From: Anarhynchus alexandrinus
Taxonomy: Eukaryota > Chordata > Aves > Charadriiformes > Charadriidae
Assembly: GCA_008711295.1 (NCBI GenBank)
Contig: VUYV01000216.1
Span: 1,111,802-1,175,801 of the forward strand
DNA: 64,000 nucleotides
Direction: 5' to 3'
The notes under the pieces were generated by a model that was not told the origin of the DNA, did no database searches, and worked only from the letters and a program-made list of their open reading frames with translations. Shown here in pieces: positions 1 to 11,314 of the stretch. Every line of letters begins with the position of its first letter. Position 1 is the first letter of the stretch. Both the position numbers and the translations under genes were made by a program.

Positions 1-3000
1 CAGGCGGTCTCCCATGCATCAGAAAGAGGAGATGAAAGGAAGCGAGGAGAGCGAACACATCGCTGCTTAAATGAGCAGTGCTAAAATAGGGTGATGACAA
101 TGACATGACCTGTAGCTCTTTAGTAATGAGAACATCCTTCATGTGCAGTGTGTGTTTGTCTGTGCTGGGCTGAAGTCAAGCATTGCCTCAGTAGGCTTTT
201 AATGCCCTGGCTGTCGTACAGAATAGAGGGGCTGGCTGACATGCAAAGCCTTACATTTCCAAAGTGAGTAGGCTTCAGGTAAGTACCACAGGATGATAAA
301 ACATGGGTTTACTAAAGACAGCTGATTGATTATTTTCTTTTCACTGTCCCGCCTAATTTGCTTTGCTGATATTTGGTCTACAAGAAGTTTCAAATATAGG
401 CTACAAACTCCACTCAAGAAATTTCAGGATGTTGAAACAAGTCTTATTTATCAAAATTTCCAGCAGCTCTTTTCTATTCGAAGGGAGCTCACATCATGTT
501 ATGCCTGCTGCTGAGCTGCGATAGGAAAGCTCTCATCTGTGGAGTGTGAGGCATCTGTGCTGAAGCAGGGATGGAGAAGCCCAGTGCACTTTTATTTTTT
601 AATTTGTGGGAGAGTTACTGAAGTCCTGTTCAGACTCGAGGTGGGTCACAGAAAGCTCTTTGTGCTGCTTCCCCTTGTTGCTTCAACGTGTAGCGAAGAC
701 ATAGGCACCGTTTTTACAAAGTGACCAGAATTTAGGAAAAGACACATCAGACTTAATCATCCTCCTGCAGTGTCACCATGGTGATTTTCATTTACATCCG
801 AATAAATATTAAGCTACTTTTTTTCGTGGTTCGTTTTTTTTGCTGGCTTGCCTGTATGGAAATTCCACAGTGCTGCAAAACAAGCCCTTGGGCTACACGT
901 TAACTTAACGTAAACTGAGCATTCATGAGGATGTTTGCAGGCACTGAAGCCAAGTAGAGGGGAATAGTTCAGGTCTAGTAAACTTTCTTAGCGTGCAATA
1001 GCAAGTGGCTTCATGCAAACTCCCTGCTGCGGGTGGGGGGGGCCTGGACAAGTCTAACGGCCGGTCAGGGCTCGGGACCCCTCCAAGGAAGTGCTGGTTA
1101 GAGCTGGCTAAGTTTGTGCTGGGGAATGTCATCCGCAGTTTGCTAAGAGAGAGGGTCGCATGCCAGTGCAGTTTGGGGTGTATGGGGGGAAGCTGAGAAA
1201 CTTCTAAATTAGTTGACTGACTCCCCGCTGGGTTTGCTCTATTTAGCACTGCCTGCGAGACGCCCGTGTATTTCTTATTCTGGGTGCCATGTGTGAACCT
1301 GAATGGACAAATCTGATTCTTAATATGGCATATGCACGCTTCATTAATGACAAATAATCAGAGTTCAAACAGTACAGCTACAGACCCTTTTGCTGCCTGG
1401 ATTTATTGCTGTAAAATTTTGTTCCTTTGCGCAATACTGTTGTCAGCTTGCTACTTGCCTTCATTTGTTGTTGCTGTTGTTGCTGTTTTTATCCAGTTTT
1501 TACCTGATATTTGAGAGAACTGAACTCTTTGAGTCTAGATTTTAGAATGGAAACCAGCGTTTCCAATAATAAAGGGGAGAAGAAAGACAAGAAATGACAG
1601 GTCCCCACAGAATGGCCTAAGGTCCTTCAGGGCTATCTACAGTAAGTACAGCACTTAAAAAAACAGAACTGTTAAAATAAATCGTCCCTTGGGTTTTTCT
1701 TTTGCCCATTATACAGCATCCAGTCTCCCATTTTGTCTCTTTTCTGTACTTAACTTATGGCTTTCATGGCTTGTTACGTTTTTTCTCCATTTATACAGAC
1801 ATTGCCAAATATGTCTACAGAGACAGTAATTGCATTTTAGTAATGCCACTTATTTTTGGAAACCCTTGTGCAGATACCACACATTGGCTTTTCTCTGAGA
1901 AGTGCGCCTTTTTGGTTTATACACGCATTATGAAGAATACGACACAGCACATGATGGTTTTCGACGTTAATAGTCAGAGATGTCTATAAATAAAAAGCCC
2001 TTGCAAGTAATGTTGAAGATCATTGCTTATCCTGCCAAGTAAAAGGCCACATTGTGATGAACACTATTTACAGGACAATAAGATCAGGAGGCAGGTCTTT
2101 ATTAAAGCCTCAGCTAACAGCTCTCCAGGCTTTTATCAGACCCTCGATCTTTCTCGCTAAGTTTTGATGTAAGCTACAACAGGTTTCACATGAAAAGGAT
2201 ATTCGACCTTTTCATGCCTTAAATAGTAACCACAGAATATTTCATCGTGGTTAACTTGAACTATTAATGCATGCCGATTCAGACGCTGTAGCTTCCTGCT
2301 AGCGCTTCTATAAGCATTTTCTTCCCCTGTGTCTACGTTATATTAAAAACAATTGACTTTCCAACAAAAAACAGCTCTAAGCCCACTCAGTACCTCACAA
2401 ACACAACAGGTAGATTTATTTAAGAGTGTTGCTTTAAGCAAGGTGTTTCTTTAACTGAAGTTGTGTGTCACGCAGATGTCTAACAAGTCTCTGGACATCA
2501 GAGAAAAGTGTTTCTGCATGTGTTCTGACACACAGAGAGGAAGATCTGCAGTAAGTTTATTCTGTTTATTCTGTACCACTAGTACAAGAAACTAATTACA
2601 GAAAAGTAATAGGAAGCATCAGTCTTCATTTTCGTCCTGAGTGTGAGATGTGTGTAGGGTTACTGCTGCCTAGAAGAGGAAGGTTGATAGTAATTTGTTC
2701 ATTTTATGAATCTATCTAGAGATGGAACAAAAGTGTACATTTAACTACTCATTGAACTGCTAGCACACCACTTTCTGAAGCAGATCCAAAAATGTTCTTT
2801 TGAACAAGCACCAGTAGAGAGAGATTCCCGCTCCAGCGAGTCACTGTAGCAGACACATGAATACATTTTGTGTGCTATTTTCTGAAGTACCGTTCTGTGA
2901 ATGTTAACTGGGGTATGGTGCCATTCTTAGCTACTTGTAGAAGTGCAATTACTAGAAACCTCCAGCCATGGAAACATGAATGAAAGGTATGAGAAAGGAT

Positions 3001-5399
3001 AATGCATGATTTCAGCATTGTTTAAAAAATTTAAAGCTCTGTTTAGCTTGGACATAGTAATAAGTAAGGGCCAGTAGCAGGGCTTATGGTGGTGGAAATG
3101 CTATTTTTGGTTCTAGCTAGCAATTTTCTTCTCTGCTATGTTGTTGTCCTTTTAGGAATATACTTCCAAACCCATTTAACTGCCAGACATACATGTCAAG
3201 AAAGGAGCAAAATATAGGCAAAATCTCAAATGAGGAATTAGATAAAGAGCCCAGGAAACCTTCAGCTCCTTAGATTCAGTCTTGGATTCATCTGCATTGA
3301 TCTTGGGTGTCTGTTGGTGAAAGCCAGCATAGTGTGCAGATACGTTTTTCTGTGTCCCCTGATGAAATTCTCTCTCTTGGGCCTCTCTGCTTTCCTCTGT
3401 GGCATGCAGAGAAACACAACAAAATTGTGAGGTCCTCAGTGCTGAGCTGGCAACTGGAGAGAGCTGAAATTGAATTTGTGGCAAGATCCTATCACATCCT
3501 AATTCCATTTAGGCCAGAACTATTGATGCAACAGCCTATCTTGAGGTCGTTTTGAGCTCCCATTTCTTGATGAAATAAATCCGGAAGTATGATGACAAAT
3601 AAAAGTAGTAATAAGAAAGAAACCAACAACCCTGAGTTCACAAACAGGTAGGAAGACTTCCCCATAATAGAGAACAGGAGGAAAACTACAAGTTGAGCCT
3701 GAATTTTTGAACAGAGGTTTAAAACAGCCATAGGTTAATATATTGTGTAGACCAAATTCTTAAGTGGAGTAAATCAGCATAGTCCCTGTGTTCTCAGTTG
3801 AGCTGTAGCAATGTGTTGCTATAATTTGACCTGGCTTGTTCTCACAGTACTGTTTTGCATGCTGGCTATCCATATACACTGTTGTAGAGCATATTAAAAA
3901 AAAAACCTGCTCTTTTGGTTTCTTAGTGATTTACATCCTCTTCGTATGTGTAGAAAGACTGAAAGGCAGGTTATCATCAGGTCTGTTATCATACAGGAGG
4001 ATGGGCTTTAGGCTCTGTTGCACCGAGACTTGTCTGAAGCAGATACACTTTGGGTTTTGCAACTTATAGTGGTCTATAGTTAATGAACCTTGTCTGTGAA
4101 GTAACTCAGTGCATGAGTTTGAAAGTCTTCTAATTCACTGCGTTGAAAATCAGCTAAGTCATATGCACTTTTGTAAGGGCTTGCTAGGTGCTGGGTTTTT
4201 TTGATATATTTTTTTAAAATACAAATTAAAGTTCTACATTTTAGACATCTCAGGTACTAATTAAATTTTACTGTTGCTTGATGAGCTCCATACTTTTGTA
4301 CTGTGAGAGTTCTTTTCATTATGTGTCAAAACATAATCCATTAATCTTTCCAGTGCAAATGTATTCATTAGTAAGAAAAAAATCGTAGGAAATCTGAGGA
4401 GCACAGACTCCCTTTCATCCTGAACTAAGTAGGTGTTGTCTAAAAATTTTAAAATGCCTCAGTTGACTTGTCTCTGCCACCACTGCCTTTTGACAGAGGC
4501 TATTGACCGTTGTGGTTGAAGAGGTGGTAGGTGAACAAGGGTACCATTTCTCTGCTTTCTGTCTTGTCGATTATTTCATAATACATAGAATGATCAAATG
4601 AGGGATCATTTGGTGGCAACCCATCAAGCAACAAGTAATAAACCCTTGAGAAAGTTGTCATGAGGAACTCAATATTTGTGAGTACTTTGTCCAGCCTCAA
4701 GGGTGAATCAATGTTAATACAAAACCTGGCACTGAATAGTGGATACTATGACATCATTTTTTACAGATAGGCTCTCTAAGAGAAACTCATCAAATTATGG
4801 CAATCTGCCTGGGCTTAATATTGAGATAATTCAGTATATCTGTACCAGCTCACCTTCCCAACCAATCCTGGTCCCACTGGGAGAAGAAATTAAGTAAGAC
4901 TTTTGTGTTCTTCTGTCCTAAAAGAAAAGAATTGTTTTGTCTTTTATATGACTTACTGATTTAGGTTTGCTGAGTATGTTTTACTGTCAGTAACCTAACA
5001 ACTCACGTACACAGATAATTTGCCAGGAAACTTGACAGACCTGGAAAAACATCCGCAAAACTCCTTCTTTTAATTATTTTATTTTTTAGCAAGTTGTTCA
5101 TAGCAACTTTGGCACACTTCTGCCAAGAACTTTAAGTATTAAAAACATGCTGTGTTTTGGAGAATGTTGTTGATATTCACTGATATAATTTGACATATCA
5201 AAGGGTACTGTAAAGTTTGCTTCACGTCAAGAGCATATTTTCTTCTCGCAGACTGCTTTTGAAATGCTGCACTAGATATGCATGCGGGAGAGCTTTCCAA
5301 CAGAAAACAAAAAAAAAGCCTGAAAAGATTTGACCTAAAAAAGAAACACCTGCCCTGCTGAGATCTGCCTGGCCTTTAGCCAGCACTGCAGTGCGCTTT
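1..5399. other. Non-coding AT-rich unique sequence
   Basis: I see no gene here. Open frames reach only about 110 codons, overlap on both strands and resemble no family known to me. Small-scale structure includes a TTG/CTG-type triplet run at 1464-1489, several A or T tracts, and a C/G-richer spot near 1020-1090 holding a run of eight G. A minus-strand frame at about 4500-4755 is discussed under findings. The stretch is best read as intergenic or intronic DNA. Confidence 0.7.
1464..1489. repeat. Imperfect TTG/CTG triplet microsatellite
   Basis: The sequence alternates TTG and CTG triplets (TTGTTGTTGCTGTTGTTGCTG-like) over about 25 bp. It is a short simple repeat interrupted by C substitutions. 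Confidence 0.7.
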
Positions 5400-5620
5400 T
5401 GAAGAAACGGGGTCTTTCCCAGTTCGGGGCTATCACTTGTGTGAGGGGGAGCAGCGGCGCTGATGCCTGGGAGAGCTGGGGCTGGGATTCGGCTCCCTCC
5501 CGCCGTGCCCAGGGCTCCGCCGGCCTTCTGGGAGGAAAAGCAAGGAGTGCGCGCGACGCAGTGCTTCGGCTCTGCTGCTTGCATCTCTTGGTTACGGCAT
5601 CCAGCAAACCGCTTGGCTGT
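5400..5620. promoter_or_regulatory. CpG-dense patch, possible small CpG island
   Basis: I count about 16 CpG dinucleotides in roughly 220 bp, including a CGCGCG run near 5550, while the flanks are almost free of CpG. In a CpG-depleted vertebrate background such a patch suggests an unmethylated regulatory element or small promoter. The open frames on both strands here (up to 120 codons) follow from the GC-rich composition, which lowers stop frequency, and show no recognisable protein. No TATA box or clear first-exon donor could be assigned. It could instead be a GC-rich repeat remnant. Confidence 0.35.
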
Positions 5621-8600
5621 GCAGAGGAATGGGAAAGGAGAAGATGAATGTGTCCTGACAAAGGAGTGTTGTTTTGGCAGTGTGCAGCCTGTAGGTTCCC
5701 AGATGCTCAGAGGCCACTTCCCGCACCCCTGCTGAAGGGCTCTTTCTCAGCTGCTCCGGACTGACTTATAGCTACACAGCGCTGTCTCCCCTTAGATCCC
5801 AAATTGTAGGGATGCTGACTCCCAGATTGGAACCCATGCTAATTAGCTTACTAATAAACCTTTTTTTAAAATGAGGAAGCAAGTCAGGCATGTCATCCTT
5901 TCTTCCATTTCTTTTTCTTTTTTGCCTTTTTTTTTTGTTGTTGTTTAAAAAAGCATCTATGTGAGAATACATGTTTAATTGCTAATTAGATATTCCGTAG
6001 CTAATATTGTTACTAACTGCTAAATACCGAGATGTAAATGGCAGTGGTTTAACAACGTTCTGATAATGGAATATCAATGACCAGTGAAAATACAGACAAT
6101 TTTTAGTGTACAAGGGACATGGAGTTGCTGTGAAAAACAACTTAGTTTCCAGGCTGTCTCATCTGAAAGGATGGAGGACTAGAGAGAGTTAATCTTTTTG
6201 TCCTTTCCCTTTGGTTGAGAGTGCACTGGCTCCATTGACAGCTACACAGGTGCAATAGCAGCCGGAGTTTGGATTCATTTAAAAAATGGATTCATTTAAA
6301 AATTCAAATCAATATTAACAGAAAACGTACACATTATTTACTCGGCCCTAGTTTTTACCCAATTATGCACAGGAGGCAGAGCCCTGAAAGTTTTGGCAGG
6401 TACGTAAATCTCTTGGTCTTTTTGCATGTTTATTTTTTTATTACTAGAGCACACAAAAGGATGCTGTTAGTGTGCTGCTGTGCCGGGTAGGCTCAGCCCA
6501 GCCCAGGCAGAGCTGTTCTGCTCTAAAAATCAGGGAAGGGAGGTGCAGGCAGAGGAAACCAGGTCTGTTGCTATCCCTGTCTGGGGCATGGCTTGAATAG
6601 CAGAGACTGCAGAGACCAGGGGGTGGGTATGACTCTTGTGAGGGCTGATGGGACTCCCATGCACAGTTTTCTGTGTCTGATTTCCGTTCTGCACGCCATT
6701 CCATTCTATGGCCCTAACCTGGATGTAGCATCATTTTAAAACTTCCTCCTTTTTTTTGCTGGTATAAATATTGCACTGGATGAAAGGAATAGATTCTCGT
6801 CTCCACTCTAGGTGGGCAAAGGTGGTGAAATGGCTGTGCACCATGCAAGCAGATACCGGCCAGTGTAGAGCTTTCATAGGTTGTGGCTACATGGAGGGCA
6901 ATTGCGCTCCATGTCATACCCTACACTTTGTTGGCTGCAGTGATGAAAATTATGTTTTTTTTATCCGTTTATCAACAGTATGCCTGATCATGAACTGTTA
7001 AATCCTGTAAGACGTTGGCTAGTGACTCCCACCTCAGAATGGTCAGAAAAATACAAAGTTTGAAGCTGGTCACTGAGCTTTATTATTGCTTGATACTCAC
7101 AGTATTGAATTTACTTGTAGTGTAACTGCAATGGTATTTAGAAAATATGTCTGATCAGCACAATGGGTAGTTTAAGAGCAGACACGCACTTACGGCTGTA
7201 TTATACAAAGCTACACTATAACTTCATGCTCCAGAATACTTTATCCAATGTTCTGGACTTCATTAATCCCCTCAGCCGTGGGATCTTTCCTAGACTTTGG
7301 TGACCATGGGATCAGGACTTAGGTGACTAGCAAGAAAGCTTTACTAATGTGTTGTGATTAAAGAACAGAGTGAACCTTGCCAATATGATGCAAGTCTGTA
7401 AGCAGGTTTCTAAGTAACACCCATTTAGTGATACAGAGGCTTCAAGAACTGTTACGGGTTTTTTTTCCTGTAGCACACTGTGGGATATCAACAAAAGAAG
7501 TCATTAAACATCTCACAGATTTCTGTAAGCTGAAAATAAAAATGTTTCATTTAGGTCGTTGCAAAGTATTTTATTTTAATTTCAACCTCTTTCCTTCTCA
7601 TTTCATTCTCTCTCAAGAAAGTTCATGTCCAATTAATTATCCATCCATTTTTTCATCTTGAAAATGTAAAAAAGTATGGTTTACCAGTCTAAAACTTTTT
7701 CTCCAGACAAACAGAAGTTTGAAGTCATTAAATTTATCAAACAAGCTGAGACCAGCAAACTTCTCAGTTCCAATGAATTGCCTTTTTTTTTTTTTCAGTA
7801 CAAAAACCTTAAACCAAGCTTTTAATCAAGTCTTATACTGTTTCTTGCATGCACTGAATTCTGCTGGTATGACTTTTGGGTTGTTGTCATTAAAATGAGA
7901 TTCAAATTGGAGTGAACAAATTGTAAGTTGTAGGACTGCTGCGGTTTCACAGGTACTTTATGTACCTTCCCCCTTTTTGAATTCATGCTTTATTATGTTA
8001 GGGCATTTGAAGGCCCATCCTTCTTTTAGCAATACCTGTTTATTGGAGCACGGCAGCAATGCAGATAAGCTTCTGAAAGAGCTACAATTTAGTAGCTAGA
8101 ATCAGCAGTAAAAAAGAAAGCATTCCTTGGATTTGTTGTGTTGTAGTGATGCTTTCCTGTGCCTAAATGATATTGACTGTTGTTCTTATTGAAGAGGAAA
8201 TAAGTATGTGCTCGGAGCTACTCAGACAACTATTCATCATTCTCTCAGGCAACAGAAAGAATCGCCATGCCAGAATGCAAAATCCAGCAGCAGCTACAGT
8301 TGCAGAAAATCAGAAGCCTGTATTAGAAAACTCATGGGCTAATCAGAGCCTAATTTCCAGGCATGATGCACTTCTTCAGAAGCATTGCTTTAGGACATAA
8401 CTCGATTCTCAGAACACCACAGTCTGCAACTTAATTCAAGCATTTAGGGGAAAATGAGGGTCTTTAAAATATACATTTTGTTCTTTATTGCTTTCTAGTG
8501 AAGCTTCAGTGGAGTACTGTAGTGAATAATGATAACATTTGTTCTTAAAATCTGATGCTGGCTCAGTCATTATGGCAAAATAGGATGGGGAACCCTGCTG

Positions 8601-10449
8601 TGAAAGGCAATGAGATGCCATTAATAAACATCATTTTTTATAAGGTAATAGTGAACATTGTTGCTTGGTAAACTCACTATTAATATCTCTAAAGGTAAAT
8701 GACTATCGCTTGGTTACTTTAATTTGTTAAAAATCATGTTGGTTTGTAACCGCTGACTTAAATCTGACTGCTAGTACAAAACAATAGGTTAAAACCAATG
8801 TCACTGAATTTGTTACCATAATTGGAGTCAATTGGAAAAACTGACTATAAGAAATAAAGAAAATAGGTACAGACTGGCAGATCGAGTCTCAAGGAAGTCT
8901 AGACTTGCAAAGCTTACACAGTAGGCTCAGAGAATCCCGATAGGCTCTTGGGGTTCAGAGAAAATAGAAATCACGCTAAACTATATTCTGGCCATACCTT
9001 GATTTACATCCTCTTGGAAGCATATGGAATATGCTTGCTCTTATCTTAACCTAGAGTATCTGTATTTACCCCAAAATAGAGGCAAATACAGCAAAGGATA
9101 AATACACACAACTCTCAGACAAGTGCCTCCTACATTGACCATGAAAAGTAGAATATAACTGGGTTCAGATTAGCACCTATGTTATAGAGTTCGCCTTCTG
9201 TCATGGTGGCTCAACCTCTCATTCATTTTTCATAGACTTCTATTATTTGAATTTTCTAATGAGAAACACTGTTTCTACAAGATAGTGCCAAAATTAAAAC
9301 AATAAAAGAAAGTAACCATTAAACTATCTCATTCTTAACTGGATTGGAAAACACTGTGAGATACTCATCATTGCTAGTTTTCATATATTATTAAAAGCTT
9401 CATATTCTTATTGTAATGATGATAGGAAATGTGGAACCTAATCTGAATTCAATAAAACCTGGAAAAACAAAAGCTTTATCAAGAAAAATGAAAGCACTGC
9501 TTGGAAACAAAAGCTAATTAAAAAATTCTTAAAAATGCCCTAGAGAGAGACAAATGTACAGATAGTAGTCACAGTCTGTTTAATATTGGCAAGTATGTCT
9601 AACATGACAGCACATTCAAACCAACCTTCGCCTGTACAATCCAGCATCTGGCATGGTTGTAGTGATTAGACTTCACAACATTTATTAGAAATCTTATGCC
9701 TATTAAACTACATAGAAAAGCATGTAATCTTGAAGTATTACTGTTATTTCTATTTATTGATAAATATCTCACAAATTCTTTAATTTATTGGTTTCATGTG
9801 TTTAATCACATATTTATTCGTGAGAGTATTTCAGTGATACAGCACTGATGATGCTTACTTCTTTAAAGAAACACAGGAAATTTCTTGTTCCTCTTTGAAA
9901 AAATAGTTGAAAATAACTGGATTAGGGTGAATGGTTAATATTGCTAAAACTAAAAGAGAAATTATTTTGTATTCAAATTTTAAGACTACTCTAATAATTT
10001 CTGCTTTGATAATTCCTTATTCACTGGTCAAAGAACAGTATCTTGCTCCATCTTTTTTTCTAGAAAATATACAAAATCACCCTATGGGACTACATGAAAT
10101 GTATTCTTATGGAACCTTATGTCTTACTGTCTCCATGATTTTATATCCAAATGAGAAATAACAGAGTTAATACATTTTTCCATGTCCAGCCTCCATCATT
10201 GGGTGGGTAGATGTAATAGAGTGCCATATTTTGCGTCTCTGACAAAACACGTTTTCCTTTGCCAAAATACCGCCCACAAGTTAGCTGCAGCCACCGTGGC
10301 AAAAATCGTGTCTGTACAGTTCTTCTCGTTCCCATTCTGCAGAAAGAGAAGTCCTTTTCAGAAAAGGAGTTAACATAGTCTATAGTTTATGTGGGGTCTC
10401 CACAGTAATATAGCACATCAAATCATATTCTCTCATACTTCATGTCAGT
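5621..10449. other. Non-coding AT-rich unique sequence
   Basis: No gene is supported. Contents are a 17-bp perfect-to-near-perfect tandem duplication at 6271-6304, a run of 13 T at 7783-7795 followed by CAG (an acceptor-like context with no convincing donor downstream), and scattered AT-rich tracts. A moderately GC-rich spot at 10200-10330 carries CpG sites and the short palindrome GCCACCGTGGC, and may be a conserved element. Short open frames (77 codons or fewer for most) look like chance. Confidence 0.65.
6271..6304 (+). repeat. 17-bp tandem duplication
   Basis: The unit GGATTCATTTAAAAAAT occurs at 6271-6287 and again, with one or two end differences, at 6288-6304. It is a local replication-slippage type duplication. 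Confidence 0.75.
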
Positions 10450-10453
10450 GTAA

Positions 10454-10470
10454 CACTGGCAAGGCCAGTG
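10454..10470. repeat. 7-bp inverted repeat (CACTGGC/GCCAGTG)
   Basis: CACTGGC at 10454-10460 and GCCAGTG at 10464-10470 form a perfect inverted repeat with a 3-nt spacer, right at the left edge of the GC-rich block. It may mark the border of that element or be chance. Confidence 0.6.
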
Positions 10471-10499
10471 CTTTAAAGGCATACAGCTTTTCTATCCAG

Positions 10500-11000
10500 T
10501 GAAGCCCTGAGTGGAGGCCCTGAGTGCACTAATGAGCCTTAATGGCCCTGACCATCCTCACCTGGGTCCCTCCACACCTACGCTCCCCTGAGCTTTCCTT
10601 AAGCTCAGCCTGGGGCTGCTGGTCCCTTCTTCAGCTGTGCCCTGTGAGTGTTGGTCCACCTCTTGAGTCAGAGCTCATCCTGTGGGCTGACTCACCCTCT
10701 TGACTGCAGCCCTGCCTCATCACCATAATATTGCCTTGTGATCTGGACTCATGGTTGGACTTGGCCACCATCTCCAGGGCTGCGCTGCTTGCCTTGCTTG
10801 GGTACTGAGGGATGCGCCCTGGCTGAAGCAGCTCCTGCCCAGCCAGGCATGGGATGTCCTCTGCCCCAGGCTCCCCTCCCCTTCGGGAGCAGCGCTGCTC
10901 CAGCTGCTCCCCAACGCACTGAACTGAGACAGCTTCCCCCAACAAGGAAGGTGGGATGGGCACTGGGGCTGAGCACGCTGTCAGGGAGATGCAAGAGGTA
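10500..11000. repeat. GC-rich interspersed-repeat-like block, family not named
   Basis: About 500 bp of C-rich sequence stands out sharply from AT-rich flanks. The string CTTAAGCTCAGCCTGGGGCT and the phrasing of the block resemble GC-rich dispersed repeats seen in bird genomes (LTR or CR1 5' parts), but I cannot name the family. Inside are two direct copies of GCCCTGAGTG at 10504-10513 and 10517-10526. Overlapping open frames on both strands (up to 145 codons, minus strand, 10631-11068) are composition effects: they are rich in Ala, Gly, Pro and Ser and have no domain. It could instead be a single-copy GC-rich element. Confidence 0.35.
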
Positions 11001-11280
11001 ATTTTATGCGCTTTTTCTTCTCCCTTTCTCAAAAAATGCATTAATAGTTGAGCTGGCAGCCTTTCCACAAAGCAAAGCTGGGAAACCCCTTTCTTTACCT
11101 GTGTGTCTTGAAAATGCGTAACTCTAGTTATTCTAGCTCTAGTATACGTTTTTGAATATTAGGAGACAAAACTTTCTTCCCCCCATCATGTATCTGATTG
11201 CAATCTCAGAATCTGACTGTTCCATTCTGGAAAATGTTATTATCCTATGGACTACAGCTACCTGTCTGTTTACCCATTGA

Positions 11281-11314
11281 TAGATGGGTAGGTGGATGTA
11301 TCTCTACCCATCTA
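11281..11314. repeat. 11-bp inverted repeat from TGGA/GATA-like simple sequence
   Basis: TAGATGGGTAG at 11281-11291 is followed, after 12 nt, by its exact reverse complement CTACCCATCTA at 11304-11314. It can fold as a stem-loop and probably arose from a degenerate tetranucleotide repeat. Confidence 0.75.

Noticed and set aside
10631..11068. 145-codon minus-strand open frame
   Set aside because: It lies in a GC-rich repeat-like block where both strands are open in several frames, a composition effect.
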